In this document: positions 35,061 through 43,489 of the stretch, piece after piece | How the letters are laid out: every line of letters begins with the position of its first letter | How positions within the stretch are numbered: position 1 is the first letter of the stretch | From: Kordia sp. | GTDB lineage: Bacteria > Bacteroidota > Bacteroidia > Flavobacteriales > Flavobacteriaceae | DNA length: 50,248 nucleotides | Direction: 5' to 3' | NCBI GenBank assembly: GCA_002733415.1 | Contig: NVVR01000022.1 | Coordinates: forward strand, 1-50,248 | Program-made: the position numbers and the translations under genes | The notes under the pieces: generated by a model | What the model was told of the DNA's origin: nothing | Seen by the model: only the letters and a program-made list of their open reading frames with translations | Databases searched by the model: none

Positions 35061-35258
35061 GCCACTACAGATGTAGTGCTAGGTATGAAAGATGCTATTT
35101 GTTTATTTGTATTCAATTACGATGCTTATGTATAAACTTCCGAACAAATGTAGCAATTATTCTTTTATACAATTAAAATAATGCATTTATTTACATAAAA
35201 TTATATCAATTTAGGAAATAGTCATACTAAAGTGCCTTTTAAACATATATAAATTCAC

Positions 35259-36803
35259 ATGAAAATATTATCAGCAAAACAATTATATCAAGCGCATGAT
35301 ATAACGATCAAAAATCAAGAAATTTCAAAATTAGATTTATTAGAAAGATCTGGAGGTCAAGTGTTTAACTGGATGCATACGCGCATGCAAGGATCGCAAG
35401 TTAAAATTCATATTTTTAATGGAATAGGTAATAATGGTGGTGTAGGATTGGTATTAGCACGTTATTTATTAGAACATGGATATAGCGTAGCTAATTATGT
35501 AGTTAATTATAGTAAAAAACGTACTGAAGGGTTTTTAAAGAATTATGAAAAGGTTAAAAATTTAAAACAATGGCCTGTATTATTAACTGATATAGAAGAA
35601 TTTCCTACGGATATTTCTCCAGATGATATTATTGTAGATGCAATATTTGGTATTGGGTTAAATAGGGATCCTGGAACATTAGTAAATAAGTTATTCGCGC
35701 ATTTAAATGAATCGAAAGCGTTTAAGTTAGCGATTGATATACCATCAGGATTATATGCTGATAAAACTCCTGATAATATTGAAAATGTATTATTTGTAAA
35801 TTTCACCTTATCATTTCAAAGTCCAAAAATGGCGTTCTTTTTGCCAGAAACTGCTGTGTTTACGGAACAATGGGAAGTATTAGATATTGGTTTGGATCAG
35901 GACTTTATGAAAACTGTTGATGGAGTGGAGTTAATCAGTAAAAATGAAGTACTACCAATATATAAGATGCGTGAAAAATTCGCGAATAAATTTACTTATG
36001 GACACAGTTTAATAATTGGTGGTTCCTATGGTAAAATAGGAGCAGTATTATTGGCTAGCAAAGCAGCACTAGTTTCTGGTTGTGGTTTGGTAACTGCATA
36101 TGTTCCAGAATGTGGGTATAATTCATTACAAAGTTCTTTTCCAGAAGCAATGGTACAAACGCCAAATGATACTAAGCAATTGTCAGAAATTACCCCTGAA
36201 GGTAATTTTTCTGTAGCTGGAATTGGCATGGGTATGGGAACCAGTAAAGCAGTAGTAAAAGCATTAAAATCTTTTGTAAAAACAAATAAACTACCATTAG
36301 TTGTTGATGCTGATGCGTTAAATATTATATCAAAAAATAAAAAGTTATTAAAAAAGTTACCTAAATCAACAATACTAACGCCTCATAAAAAGGAGTTAGA
36401 ACGTTTGATAGGGAAATGGGCTAATGATTTTGATATGCTAATTAAGGTAAAAGAATTTTCTACAGAAAATAATTGTATAGTAGTAGTAAAAGACGCTATT
36501 ACAATAACGGTTTATAAAGATGAGGTATTTATCAACACATCGGGAAACCCTGCGTTAGCAACTGCTGGCACTGGCGATGTACTAACAGGAATTATTACGG
36601 GGTTCATAGCTCAAGGATACGAACCATTGCAAGCAGCTAAATTTGGCGTGTATTTACATGGTAGAACTGCCGATGTTGCTATTGAAGAAAAAGGATATCA
36701 ATCATTTATTGCAAGTGATGCGATTGCTAATATATCAAATGCGTATTTAGATATGTTTAAGAAAACTGAAGAGCCAAAAGTAGAAGAGGAAGCAAAAGAA
36801 TAA
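35259..36803 (+). CDS. nnr: Bifunctional NAD(P)HX epimerase / ADP-dependent NAD(P)HX dehydratase
   Basis: 514 residues. The N-terminal YjeF-type epimerase (1-~215) has the FNGIGNNGGVGLVLARYL loop; the C-terminal ribokinase-like dehydratase (~225-500) has GHSLIIGGSYGKIGAVLLAS, VVDADALNII, STILTPHKKELERL and the catalytic GTGDVLTG near residue 437. It repairs hydrated NADH and NADPH. Divergent from the threonine operon, followed by a perfect palindromic terminator. The last ~12 residues are acidic and unrelated to the domain. Confidence 0.93.
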   Translation: MKILSAKQLYQAHDITIKNQEISKLDLLERSGGQVFNWMHTRMQGSQVKIHIFNGIGNNGGVGLVLARYLLEHGYSVANYVVNYSKKRTEGFLKNYEKVKNLKQWPVLLTDIEEFPTDISPDDIIVDAIFGIGLNRDPGTLVNKLFAHLNESKAFKLAIDIPSGLYADKTPDNIENVLFVNFTLSFQSPKMAFFLPETAVFTEQWEVLDIGLDQDFMKTVDGVELISKNEVLPIYKMREKFANKFTYGHSLIIGGSYGKIGAVLLASKAALVSGCGLVTAYVPECGYNSLQSSFPEAMVQTPNDTKQLSEITPEGNFSVAGIGMGMGTSKAVVKALKSFVKTNKLPLVVDADALNIISKNKKLLKKLPKSTILTPHKKELERLIGKWANDFDMLIKVKEFSTENNCIVVVKDAITITVYKDEVFINTSGNPALATAGTGDVLTGIITGFIAQGYEPLQAAKFGVYLHGRTADVAIEEKGYQSFIASDAIANISNAYLDMFKKTEEPKVEEEAKE

Positions 36804-36825
36804 TTATTATTATATTGCTTAAATT

Positions 36826-36861
36826 AAAAAAGGCCTTAGAATTAATTCTAAGGCCTTTTTT
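36826..36861. terminator. Perfect palindromic terminator
   Basis: A 36-base perfect palindrome (arms AAAAAAGGCCTTAGAA / TTCTAAGGCCTTTTTT) 23 bases after nnr, active in either direction. Confidence 0.9.
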
Positions 36862-36864
36862 AAT

Positions 36865-36896
36865 CCCACCAGTGGGTTTAATTCCCTGAGGATTGC
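36865..36896 (+). repeat. Dispersed repeat, second copy of the thrA-leader stem
   Basis: CCCACCAGTGGGTTTAA followed by TTCCCTGAGGATTGC. The minus strand at 34950-34917 reads CCCATCAGCGGGTTTAA then CTCTCCGAGGATTACC, clearly the same element. A looser relative is CCCCACTAGTGAG near 16069. Confidence 0.65.
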
Positions 36897-36974
36897 ATCA
36901 TAATGTAAAATATTTTTGTAGAAGCACACCTCATATCCTTGGGTTGAGCTTGTTGATTTGTTTATGAATAGTAA

Positions 36975-37253
36975 TTATTTCTTTGACAAATATTTTTTGT
37001 CAACATAAAAAGTTCCAAAAGGAATAACTGAAGCTGCAAATACAATAAATAATGTTTTTATTTTCCAGTTTAATTCAAACTTCGTCATTATCGCAAATAA
37101 GATATAGGCAACAAATAGCAATCCGTGAGCCATACCTATAATACGAACATATTCTGGGTTTCCCCAGACATATTTCAATGGCATAGCGATAAATAATAAG
37201 GCTAAAAGTGATAGTCCTTCTAATAAACTGATTCCTCTAAATAGTTTGATCAT
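36975..37253 (-). CDS. DUF3817 membrane protein
   Basis: 92 residues, three transmembrane helices. LFRGISLLEGLSLLALLFIA, then AMPLKYVWG and GMAHGLLFVAYILFA match DUF3817, a small inner-membrane family of unknown role. Full length. It starts 11 bases after the VTT-type gene and is probably co-transcribed with it. Confidence 0.85.
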   Translation of the reverse strand: MIKLFRGISLLEGLSLLALLFIAMPLKYVWGNPEYVRIIGMAHGLLFVAYILFAIMTKFELNWKIKTLFIVFAASVIPFGTFYVDKKYLSKK

Positions 37254-37264
37254 AATTTTAGGTT

Positions 37265-37885
37265 TTAACTTACCATTTGAAATATTGCAATTGCGTATAT
37301 AGCAAAACGCACAAAGCGTAATAGACCATACAGCAATACTCCTTTAAGTGGATATTTAATCATTCCAGCTGCCATACATGTTATAGCAAATGGAATAGGA
37401 AGTAATGCACCTACAATAATTAAAAAACCACCCCATTTACTGGTGTTTTTTAAACTCTTTGCCATTTTAACTTCTAAGTAGTTCTTTACCGAGTCTATTT
37501 GTAAAGCAGCTTTCCCTAAAAAGAAAGATGTTATTCCTCCTAGGTATGATAAGGTAGCTAAAATCGTTAAGATTATAACAGGGTCACTTGTCTTTTTAGA
37601 CCAAGCGATAAAAATTTCCGGTGGAATAAGCCCTAAAAAAGATTCAGAGGCAAAAAATACAGTTAAGACACCAAAAGTTGAAAATGTTTCGGTAAGGCCT
37701 TGTAGAGCATCATTAATGTTATAAATATATTTATTAAATAGTATTAATGCAGTTATAACTATTAGTATAGGTGCAATAGCTTTCTTTAAACTATTTCCTA
37801 AAAAAGTATAAAATCCTGTGTATGAATAATACTGATGGAGTAGCTTAGCTTTTGATTTTTTCTGAACTCTTGAGGCTGACTTCAT
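37265..37885 (-). CDS. VTT/DedA-like (YqaA family) membrane protein
   Basis: 206 residues with about five hydrophobic segments. FFASESFLGLIPPEIFIAW with the proline in the re-entrant helix, and GGFLIIVGALLPIPFAITC are signatures of the SNARE-associated/VTT group that includes DedA lipid transporters. It sometimes carries a wrong 'short-chain dehydrogenase' label in databases; no Rossmann motif is present. Likely a membrane lipid or small-solute carrier. Operon partner of the DUF3817 gene. Confidence 0.75.
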   Translation of the reverse strand: MKSASRVQKKSKAKLLHQYYSYTGFYTFLGNSLKKAIAPILIVITALILFNKYIYNINDALQGLTETFSTFGVLTVFFASESFLGLIPPEIFIAWSKKTSDPVIILTILATLSYLGGITSFFLGKAALQIDSVKNYLEVKMAKSLKNTSKWGGFLIIVGALLPIPFAITCMAAGMIKYPLKGVLLYGLLRFVRFAIYAIAIFQMVS

Positions 37886-38289
37886 AATTAATTTAATGTT
37901 GGTTATAGTTTTGGGGTTACGAATATAAAAATAGATTTGATGCTAACCAAAAAAATGATGCACCATGTAGTGAAAAAGGGTTTATTTGAGGTGTAATAAA
38001 TTTAACCTGGGTTATTTACGGCTTTCCGTGATTAAAAGTTAAAATAGCAAGATATAAAGGAAAGCACAGAAATTTTTATCAGAGGAATTGCCCCCACTTT
38101 TGAGGACTAAATATTTAGAGCATTTCCTTAGATAGCAGTTAGTTTGACTTTGTAATAGATAAGACTGTAAATAATCCGAGGTATTAATGTTATCAAAAAG
38201 AATATTCTCTTACATAACTAGTTTATTTTATCTTGAAATGATATATATTTGATTTAAATTAACTCAAAAGATATAATTTAATACAGCAT
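37886..38289. other. 404-base intergenic region
   Basis: Divergent promoter space between the VTT gene (-) and fabG (+). A -7-like TATATTTG lies at 38244-38251, about 40 bases before fabG, without a well-spaced TTG. Around 38080-38130 is a slightly less AT-rich patch (GGAATTGCCCCCACTTTTGA) that I cannot identify. No ORF, tRNA or clear hairpin seen. Confidence 0.4.
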
Positions 38290-39036
38290 ATGAAACTTTT
38301 AGATGGTAAAACAGTAATCATTACTGGTGCAAGTAGAGGTATAGGAAATGAAATAGCAAGAACTTTCGCAAAAAACGGAGCAAATGTTGCATTTACATAT
38401 AGTTCATCAGAAGCTCCAGCGCTAGCATTAGAAAAAGAGTTAAATGAGTTAGGAATTAAAGCTAAAGCATATAAATCCAACGCAGCAAATTTTCAAGAAT
38501 CACAAGATTTAATTGCAGCTATTATAAAAGAGTTCGATGGTATTGATGTATTAATCAATAATGCAGGAATTACTAAGGATAACTTGTTAATGCGTATTAC
38601 TGAAGATGATTTTGATAAAGTTATTGAAGTAAACCTCAAGTCGGTTTTTAATATGACTAAAGCGGTACAACGTACCATGTTAAAACAACGTAAAGGATCT
38701 ATCATTAATATGAGTTCTGTAGTCGGAGTTAAAGGTAATGCTGGTCAAACTAATTATGCTGCTTCTAAAGCCGGTATTATTGGGTTTACTAAATCAGTAG
38801 CGCTTGAGTTAGGTTCAAGAAACATTCGTTGTAATGCAATTGCTCCTGGTTTTATTGAAACTGAGATGACAGGGAAATTAGATGCTGATACTGTTCAAGG
38901 ATGGAGAGATGCTATTCCTTTGAAAAGAGGAGGAACACCTGAGGATGTGGCAAATGTTTGTGTGTTTTTAGCAAGTGACATGAGTGCTTATATTACAGGG
39001 CAAGTGTTAAATGTTGATGGTGGAATGTTAACCTAG
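38290..39036 (+). CDS. fabG: 3-oxoacyl-[acyl-carrier-protein] reductase
   Basis: 248-residue short-chain dehydrogenase. NADP loop TGASRGIG (12-19), NNAG (90-93), catalytic Asn114, Ser143, Tyr156 and Lys160 (YAASK), and the C-terminal ITGQVLNVDGGM. These fit FabG of fatty-acid synthesis, which reduces 3-ketoacyl-ACP. The next gene starts four bases after the stop, although its product is not a fatty-acid enzyme. Confidence 0.92.
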   Translation: MKLLDGKTVIITGASRGIGNEIARTFAKNGANVAFTYSSSEAPALALEKELNELGIKAKAYKSNAANFQESQDLIAAIIKEFDGIDVLINNAGITKDNLLMRITEDDFDKVIEVNLKSVFNMTKAVQRTMLKQRKGSIINMSSVVGVKGNAGQTNYAASKAGIIGFTKSVALELGSRNIRCNAIAPGFIETEMTGKLDADTVQGWRDAIPLKRGGTPEDVANVCVFLASDMSAYITGQVLNVDGGMLT

Positions 39037-39039
39037 TAG

Positions 39040-41067
39040 ATGTCAAATAGCAATATTATATATATAATACTGATTGCAATTGTCGCTTTGGGAATTGCGG
39101 TTTTTCAATATTTTTATAAAGCAAAAAGAATCGATAACAAACGATTTCTTTTTGCTTTTTTACGTTTCTTAAGTTTATTTTTACTTGGTGTTTTATTATT
39201 AAACCCAACATTTAAACAAACAGTAATAACTAATATAAAGCCTAATTTAGTTGTTGCAATAGATAATTCAGAATCGATAAGGTATCTTAAACAAGATGCT
39301 AAGGTTAGGGAGTATTTAAAAGAATTTAAAAAATCAGGGCTTTCTGATAAATTCCAAATTCATTATTATTCTTTTGGGAACACTGTAAATGAGTTATCGG
39401 ACTCTATTCAATTTACAGCATCACAGACTAATATTTCAACAGTTTTTTCATCTTTTAAAGAATTGTATTCGGATACAAATTCACCAACATTACTACTTAC
39501 AGATGGGAACCAAACCTATGGACAAGATTATGTGCTGTCGTCATTAACCTATAAGCAACCAATTTACCCAGTTGTTTTAGGTGATTCTGTTCTAAAATCA
39601 GATCTAAAAATCGCAAATATTCAGCATAATAAATACGCCTTTTTAAATAATGAATTCCCTGTAGAAATTACTGTAAATTATGTTGGAAATACAACTATAA
39701 GGGAGAAGTTGAGTGTCTATTCAGGAAATACTAAAATATGTTCTAAAAATATTGAGTTGTCCAATGAAAACACAACGGTAGTACTCTCTTTTTATTTAAA
39801 AGCAAGAAATATTGGAAGGTATAAATATCGCGCAGTTATCACGCCAATTATTAATGAAGAAAATATTGCGAACAATACACGTGATTTTTCTGTTGAGGTT
39901 ATTGATGAAAGAACAAATGTATTGTTAATATCGGATATTATTCATCCGGATATAGGAGCGGTAAAGAAAGCTATTGAAACGAATAAACAGCGTAAAGTAA
40001 CAATACAAACTACTAGCGATGTAATTGATTATAATAAATATCAGTTAGTGGTATTATATCAGCCAACAGTTAAGTTTAAAAAAGTATTCCAGCAAATTGA
40101 TGTTTTTAAAAAGAATCATTTTACCATTACAGGATTACAAACCGATTGGGTGTTTTTAAATAGTGTGAGTGAAAATTATAAAAATTCAGTTGTAAATCAG
40201 TCTCAAGATTTTTCTGGTAACTACAATGCCAGTTTTGATTTGTTTCAGAATGAAGAATTAGATTTTTCATCATTTCCGCCCTTAGTTGGTTTTTATGGAA
40301 ATGTAACTTTAAATAATTCAGCATCTGTTCTACTGCATCAGCAAATTAGTTCGGTGCTAACTGAGGTCCCTTTATTTTGTTTTTTTGAAAATAACAATAG
40401 GAGAGAGGCGGTGTTGTTTGGAGAAGGAATATGGAAATGGCGCGCTCAAAGTTTTGTAAACACTCAAAATTTCGAGAAGTTTGATGCTTTAATTGGTAAA
40501 ACGATTCAGTATTTAGCTTCTAATAATAAAAGAGAACGATTAGTTTTAGATATTGAAGATGAGTTTCTATTAGGAGAAGCGAAGTTAAAGGCACAATATT
40601 TTGATAAAAACTATGTTACTGATGAAAATGAAATTATATCTTGTAAATTAATTCACCAAGAAACAAAGGAAGCAATTGAATTTGATTTCCTGTATAAAAA
40701 CAATGGTTATGAGCTTGATTTAAAGCATTTAAAAGCTGGAGTGTATAGTTATGAGGTAACTACTCAAAAGAACAGGTTAACCAAAAAAGGGGTGTTTGAA
40801 ATATTAGATTTTAATATAGAATCACAATTTATCAATCCTAATGTAACAAAACTAGGTCAGTTGGCTACTAATAGTAAAACACAACTCTATTATATATCAA
40901 AATATAAGCAGTTGTTTGAAGAATTAAGAAAGAACGAAAAATATAAAATAACACAACGAGAAACTATAACTCAGTTGCCTTTAGTGAATTGGAAATACCT
41001 ATTGGGAATACTAATTTTAGTACTTGGAGTAGAATGGTTTTTAAGAAAATATAACGGACTAATTTAA
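39040..41067 (+). CDS. Membrane-anchored von Willebrand A-like protein
   Basis: 675 residues. N-terminal helices about 6-22 and 37-55, then a periplasmic or cytoplasmic VWA-like domain with the metal-site motif DNSES (75-79) and LLLTDGNQTYG. The middle is Ig-like (KIANIQHNKYAFLNNEFPVE), and a C-terminal helix at about 650-668 is followed by RKYNGLI. This layout (two N-terminal helices, VWA, long region, C-terminal helix) is that of Bacteroidota BatA-like proteins. It may assist assembly or stress tolerance at the envelope. Adjacent to fabG and the SPFH gene in one direction. Confidence 0.75.
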   Translation: MSNSNIIYIILIAIVALGIAVFQYFYKAKRIDNKRFLFAFLRFLSLFLLGVLLLNPTFKQTVITNIKPNLVVAIDNSESIRYLKQDAKVREYLKEFKKSGLSDKFQIHYYSFGNTVNELSDSIQFTASQTNISTVFSSFKELYSDTNSPTLLLTDGNQTYGQDYVLSSLTYKQPIYPVVLGDSVLKSDLKIANIQHNKYAFLNNEFPVEITVNYVGNTTIREKLSVYSGNTKICSKNIELSNENTTVVLSFYLKARNIGRYKYRAVITPIINEENIANNTRDFSVEVIDERTNVLLISDIIHPDIGAVKKAIETNKQRKVTIQTTSDVIDYNKYQLVVLYQPTVKFKKVFQQIDVFKKNHFTITGLQTDWVFLNSVSENYKNSVVNQSQDFSGNYNASFDLFQNEELDFSSFPPLVGFYGNVTLNNSASVLLHQQISSVLTEVPLFCFFENNNRREAVLFGEGIWKWRAQSFVNTQNFEKFDALIGKTIQYLASNNKRERLVLDIEDEFLLGEAKLKAQYFDKNYVTDENEIISCKLIHQETKEAIEFDFLYKNNGYELDLKHLKAGVYSYEVTTQKNRLTKKGVFEILDFNIESQFINPNVTKLGQLATNSKTQLYYISKYKQLFEELRKNEKYKITQRETITQLPLVNWKYLLGILILVLGVEWFLRKYNGLI

Positions 41068-41074
41068 ATTTAAA

Positions 41075-41905
41075 ATGGAAAAACAGATGGAAAAATTACC
41101 AAAATTGGGCTTACCAATAATCTTTTTAGTAGTAATATCAATATTCTTATTGTTAAAAACAGCAGTAACTATTGATGCAGGGGAATCAGGAGTGTTATGG
41201 AAGCGCTTTGATGGAGGAGTAGTGACAAATGAACTACCTTTAGAAGAAGGATTTCATATCATAGCGCCTTGGAATAAAGTGTATATTTATAATATGCGTC
41301 AGCAAAACCAATTTCAGCAAGATATGGAAGTATTATCTTCTAATGGGTTGGAAATAAAACTAGATTTATCAATTTTATACATGCCAAAATCTGATGAATT
41401 AGGCTTATTGCATAAAACAAAAGGTAAAAACTATTTAGATGTAGTTATTGTGCCTGAAGTACGTTCGGCAGCGCGTAGTGTAGTAGGACGTTATACTCCG
41501 GAACAATTGTATTCTAGTAAGCGTGATGTAATACAAAAAGAAATTTTTGAAGAAGTAACTAAAAAAGTTGCTGATCAACATGTTGTAATCAATGATATTT
41601 TGGTAAGAGATGTTACGTTACCTAGAACTATTAAAGATGCAATTGAGCGTAAATTAAAACAAGAGCAAGAATCTTTAGAATATGAATTTAGATTAGTTAC
41701 TGCTCAAAAAGAAGCTGAAAAACAAATTATTGAAGCAAAAGGAAAGGCGGATGCCAATAAAATTTTAAGTGCGTCTTTAACCGATAAAATTTTACAAGAC
41801 AAAGGTATTGAAGCAACATTAAAATTAGCGCAATCACCAAACAGTAAAGTAGTATTAATTGGAGGGGGGAAAACCGGAATGCCTATTATTTTAGGGAACC
41901 AATAA
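41075..41905 (+). CDS. Prohibitin-family SPFH domain protein
   Basis: 276 residues. N-terminal membrane helix (about 13-28), SPFH domain with AGESGVLWKRFDGGVV and HIIAPWNKVYIYNMRQQ, and a C-terminal coiled coil (about 185-230, KLKQEQESLEYEFRL with AQKEAEKQIIEAKGKADA). Such proteins form ring-shaped membrane scaffolds that chaperone or protect membrane proteins. It lies 7 bases after the VWA gene, suggesting that they are translated together. Its end carries a very long palindromic terminator. Confidence 0.88.
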   Translation: MEKQMEKLPKLGLPIIFLVVISIFLLLKTAVTIDAGESGVLWKRFDGGVVTNELPLEEGFHIIAPWNKVYIYNMRQQNQFQQDMEVLSSNGLEIKLDLSILYMPKSDELGLLHKTKGKNYLDVVIVPEVRSAARSVVGRYTPEQLYSSKRDVIQKEIFEEVTKKVADQHVVINDILVRDVTLPRTIKDAIERKLKQEQESLEYEFRLVTAQKEAEKQIIEAKGKADANKILSASLTDKILQDKGIEATLKLAQSPNSKVVLIGGGKTGMPIILGNQ

Positions 41906-41912
41906 TAGTTTT

Positions 41913-41970
41913 ATAAATGGCAAAAAAAATAGGCTTTCATTTCTGAAAGCCTATTTTTTTTGCCATTTAT
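41913..41970. terminator. Exceptionally long perfect-arm terminator
   Basis: Two 26-base arms (41913-41938 and 41945-41970) are exact complements around a 6-base loop; each arm includes AAAAAAAATAGGCTTTC or its complement. The right arm covers the stop codon of the convergent T9SS gene (41967-41969). Works in both directions. Confidence 0.9.
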
Positions 41971-43121
41971 TGAATACTAATTTTTTGAGTAAATACATCG
42001 TTTTTGGTATGTACGCTTATTATATATATACCCGTTTCAAATGTATTAAGTAACAGTTCTTGTCTAGGATTAAATGAGGAAATTAAAGCGCCATTGCAAT
42101 TGTAAACTGCAACATGGCTGTATGATTTAAAGTTTTTTAATGTTATAATCTTCGTTTCTTCATTATATAACACACATTTCTCTTCAATTGCATTAGTAGT
42201 GATATCCAGTGTATTACTGATTTCTAGTAGTGTTGTGTATCTATACCAAGTGTATCCATCAAAAGTGACATTGTCTTTCCAATCCCCAGTTTGATCATCG
42301 TAACCATTTGTTCCGTTTATAAAGGTGTCATACGGTTGAGTTAATGGATTTAAAAGCAACCAAGTATACATATGGGCTGGTTGTCCGCTAAATATTGGCA
42401 TAATAATTACATTATTGTTTGTAGCTAAATCTTCAATACGATGACTATTATATTGGTAAATACTCTCACCACTTCCGTAAACATCACTAGTTCTGTAGTA
42501 ATGCACTAAAACACGGTGGGTGTTTTGTGTTATTACATCACTTTGTGCTGCGGTAGGTGAACCTATATATGTTTCTGAAATGATGTTGTTTGCGTCTCCA
42601 TAAACTTTCATTAAGGCCAACTGATCATCATAAAAATCAAAAGCTCCAGCGTTAGTGCAGGGTAGTCCGTTTGGTATTAGGTATGTGGTACAGTAATATT
42701 CGTCTGGATCAGTTAGGTTAGAATTCCAAAATTCAAACTCTAAATTGAATACGTCAAAACGTTTGTTTGGTTCGGCTGGATAAAAGCTATTATAAATTTT
42801 TATTTTGTCAAATGAACTGTTTTTCTCACCTACAACTGCTACTTGATTTATGCCATAACTTGTTTTTGCAGTATTTATAAAATTAGCGAGCGGTAAAGAT
42901 GTGGTTATATTGTCTACGGAAAATATGTTATTGTGTATATAAGTTAAGTTGTATAGAATTAAATAATTGAATCCGTTTGTTTGTACGTAGTTTAATAACT
43001 CTGTTTCTGAAGCTGTATTTCCAATAATATTTTTAAAATCATTAACATATAACCCTACTGTTGTTTGAGCATTTGCGTATGTAGATATAAATAATATAAG
43101 TGCGTAGAAATAATTTTTCAT
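41967..43121 (-). CDS. T9SS-sorted secreted protein, possibly TIM-barrel-like
   Basis: 384 residues. Signal peptide ends at ANAQ (19); mature start TTVGLYVNDFKNIIG. The body has alternating strands and helices such as ELLNYVQTNGFNYLILYNLT, HRVLVHYYRTSDVYG and NNVIIMPIFSGQPAHMYTWL, suggestive of a glycosidase-like barrel, but no confirmed catalytic pair. The last ~70 residues are a type A sorting domain (KNFKSYSHVAVYNCNGALIS, ends FTQKISIQ). Secreted by the T9SS. Its 3' end lies inside the long palindrome. Confidence 0.78.
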   Translation of the reverse strand: MKNYFYALILFISTYANAQTTVGLYVNDFKNIIGNTASETELLNYVQTNGFNYLILYNLTYIHNNIFSVDNITTSLPLANFINTAKTSYGINQVAVVGEKNSSFDKIKIYNSFYPAEPNKRFDVFNLEFEFWNSNLTDPDEYYCTTYLIPNGLPCTNAGAFDFYDDQLALMKVYGDANNIISETYIGSPTAAQSDVITQNTHRVLVHYYRTSDVYGSGESIYQYNSHRIEDLATNNNVIIMPIFSGQPAHMYTWLLLNPLTQPYDTFINGTNGYDDQTGDWKDNVTFDGYTWYRYTTLLEISNTLDITTNAIEEKCVLYNEETKIITLKNFKSYSHVAVYNCNGALISSFNPRQELLLNTFETGIYIISVHTKNDVFTQKISIQ

Positions 43122-43330
43122 TATGAATTTAGTTAGTTTACTAGTAAATATAGTGTAAAATTGATTTATGTATAGCCTTAAAATAGCTTTGTATTATTGA
43201 TTGATATTGTTTCTTTTTTTGAAAAAATAAAATAGGTGTAGAGCGGTGTTATTAATGTTATTTTTTCATATTGCAAATAACTTTTTTGTTACAAATGTCT
43301 GATAACGTTTTTTTTATATGAAAATTATGT

Positions 43331-43413
43331 TACTTTTGAAGCAAGTTAGTTTAACTCAGAGCTTTTAAGTTAAATTGTTTCCCCAAAACGATTTAATGCT
43401 CTGAGTTTTTTGT
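43331..43413 (+). ncRNA. Candidate small RNA or ettA attenuator
   Basis: A -7 box TACTTTTG (43331-43338) is followed by a long stem: AACTCAGAGC (43353-43362) with GCTCTGAGTT (43398-43407), plus an inner TTAAATTGTTT/AAACGATTTAA helix, then a T-run. This gives a transcript of about 65-70 bases. ettA starts 78 bases later. Either an independent small RNA or a premature terminator controlling the ABC-F gene. The remaining gap (43122-43330, 43414-43489) is AT-rich without features. Confidence 0.5.
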
Positions 43414-43489
43414 TTTATAGTAAATTCAAATTACACTTTCATATCATCAAATATTCACGATATTTACACTTCTAAAAATTATTATAACT

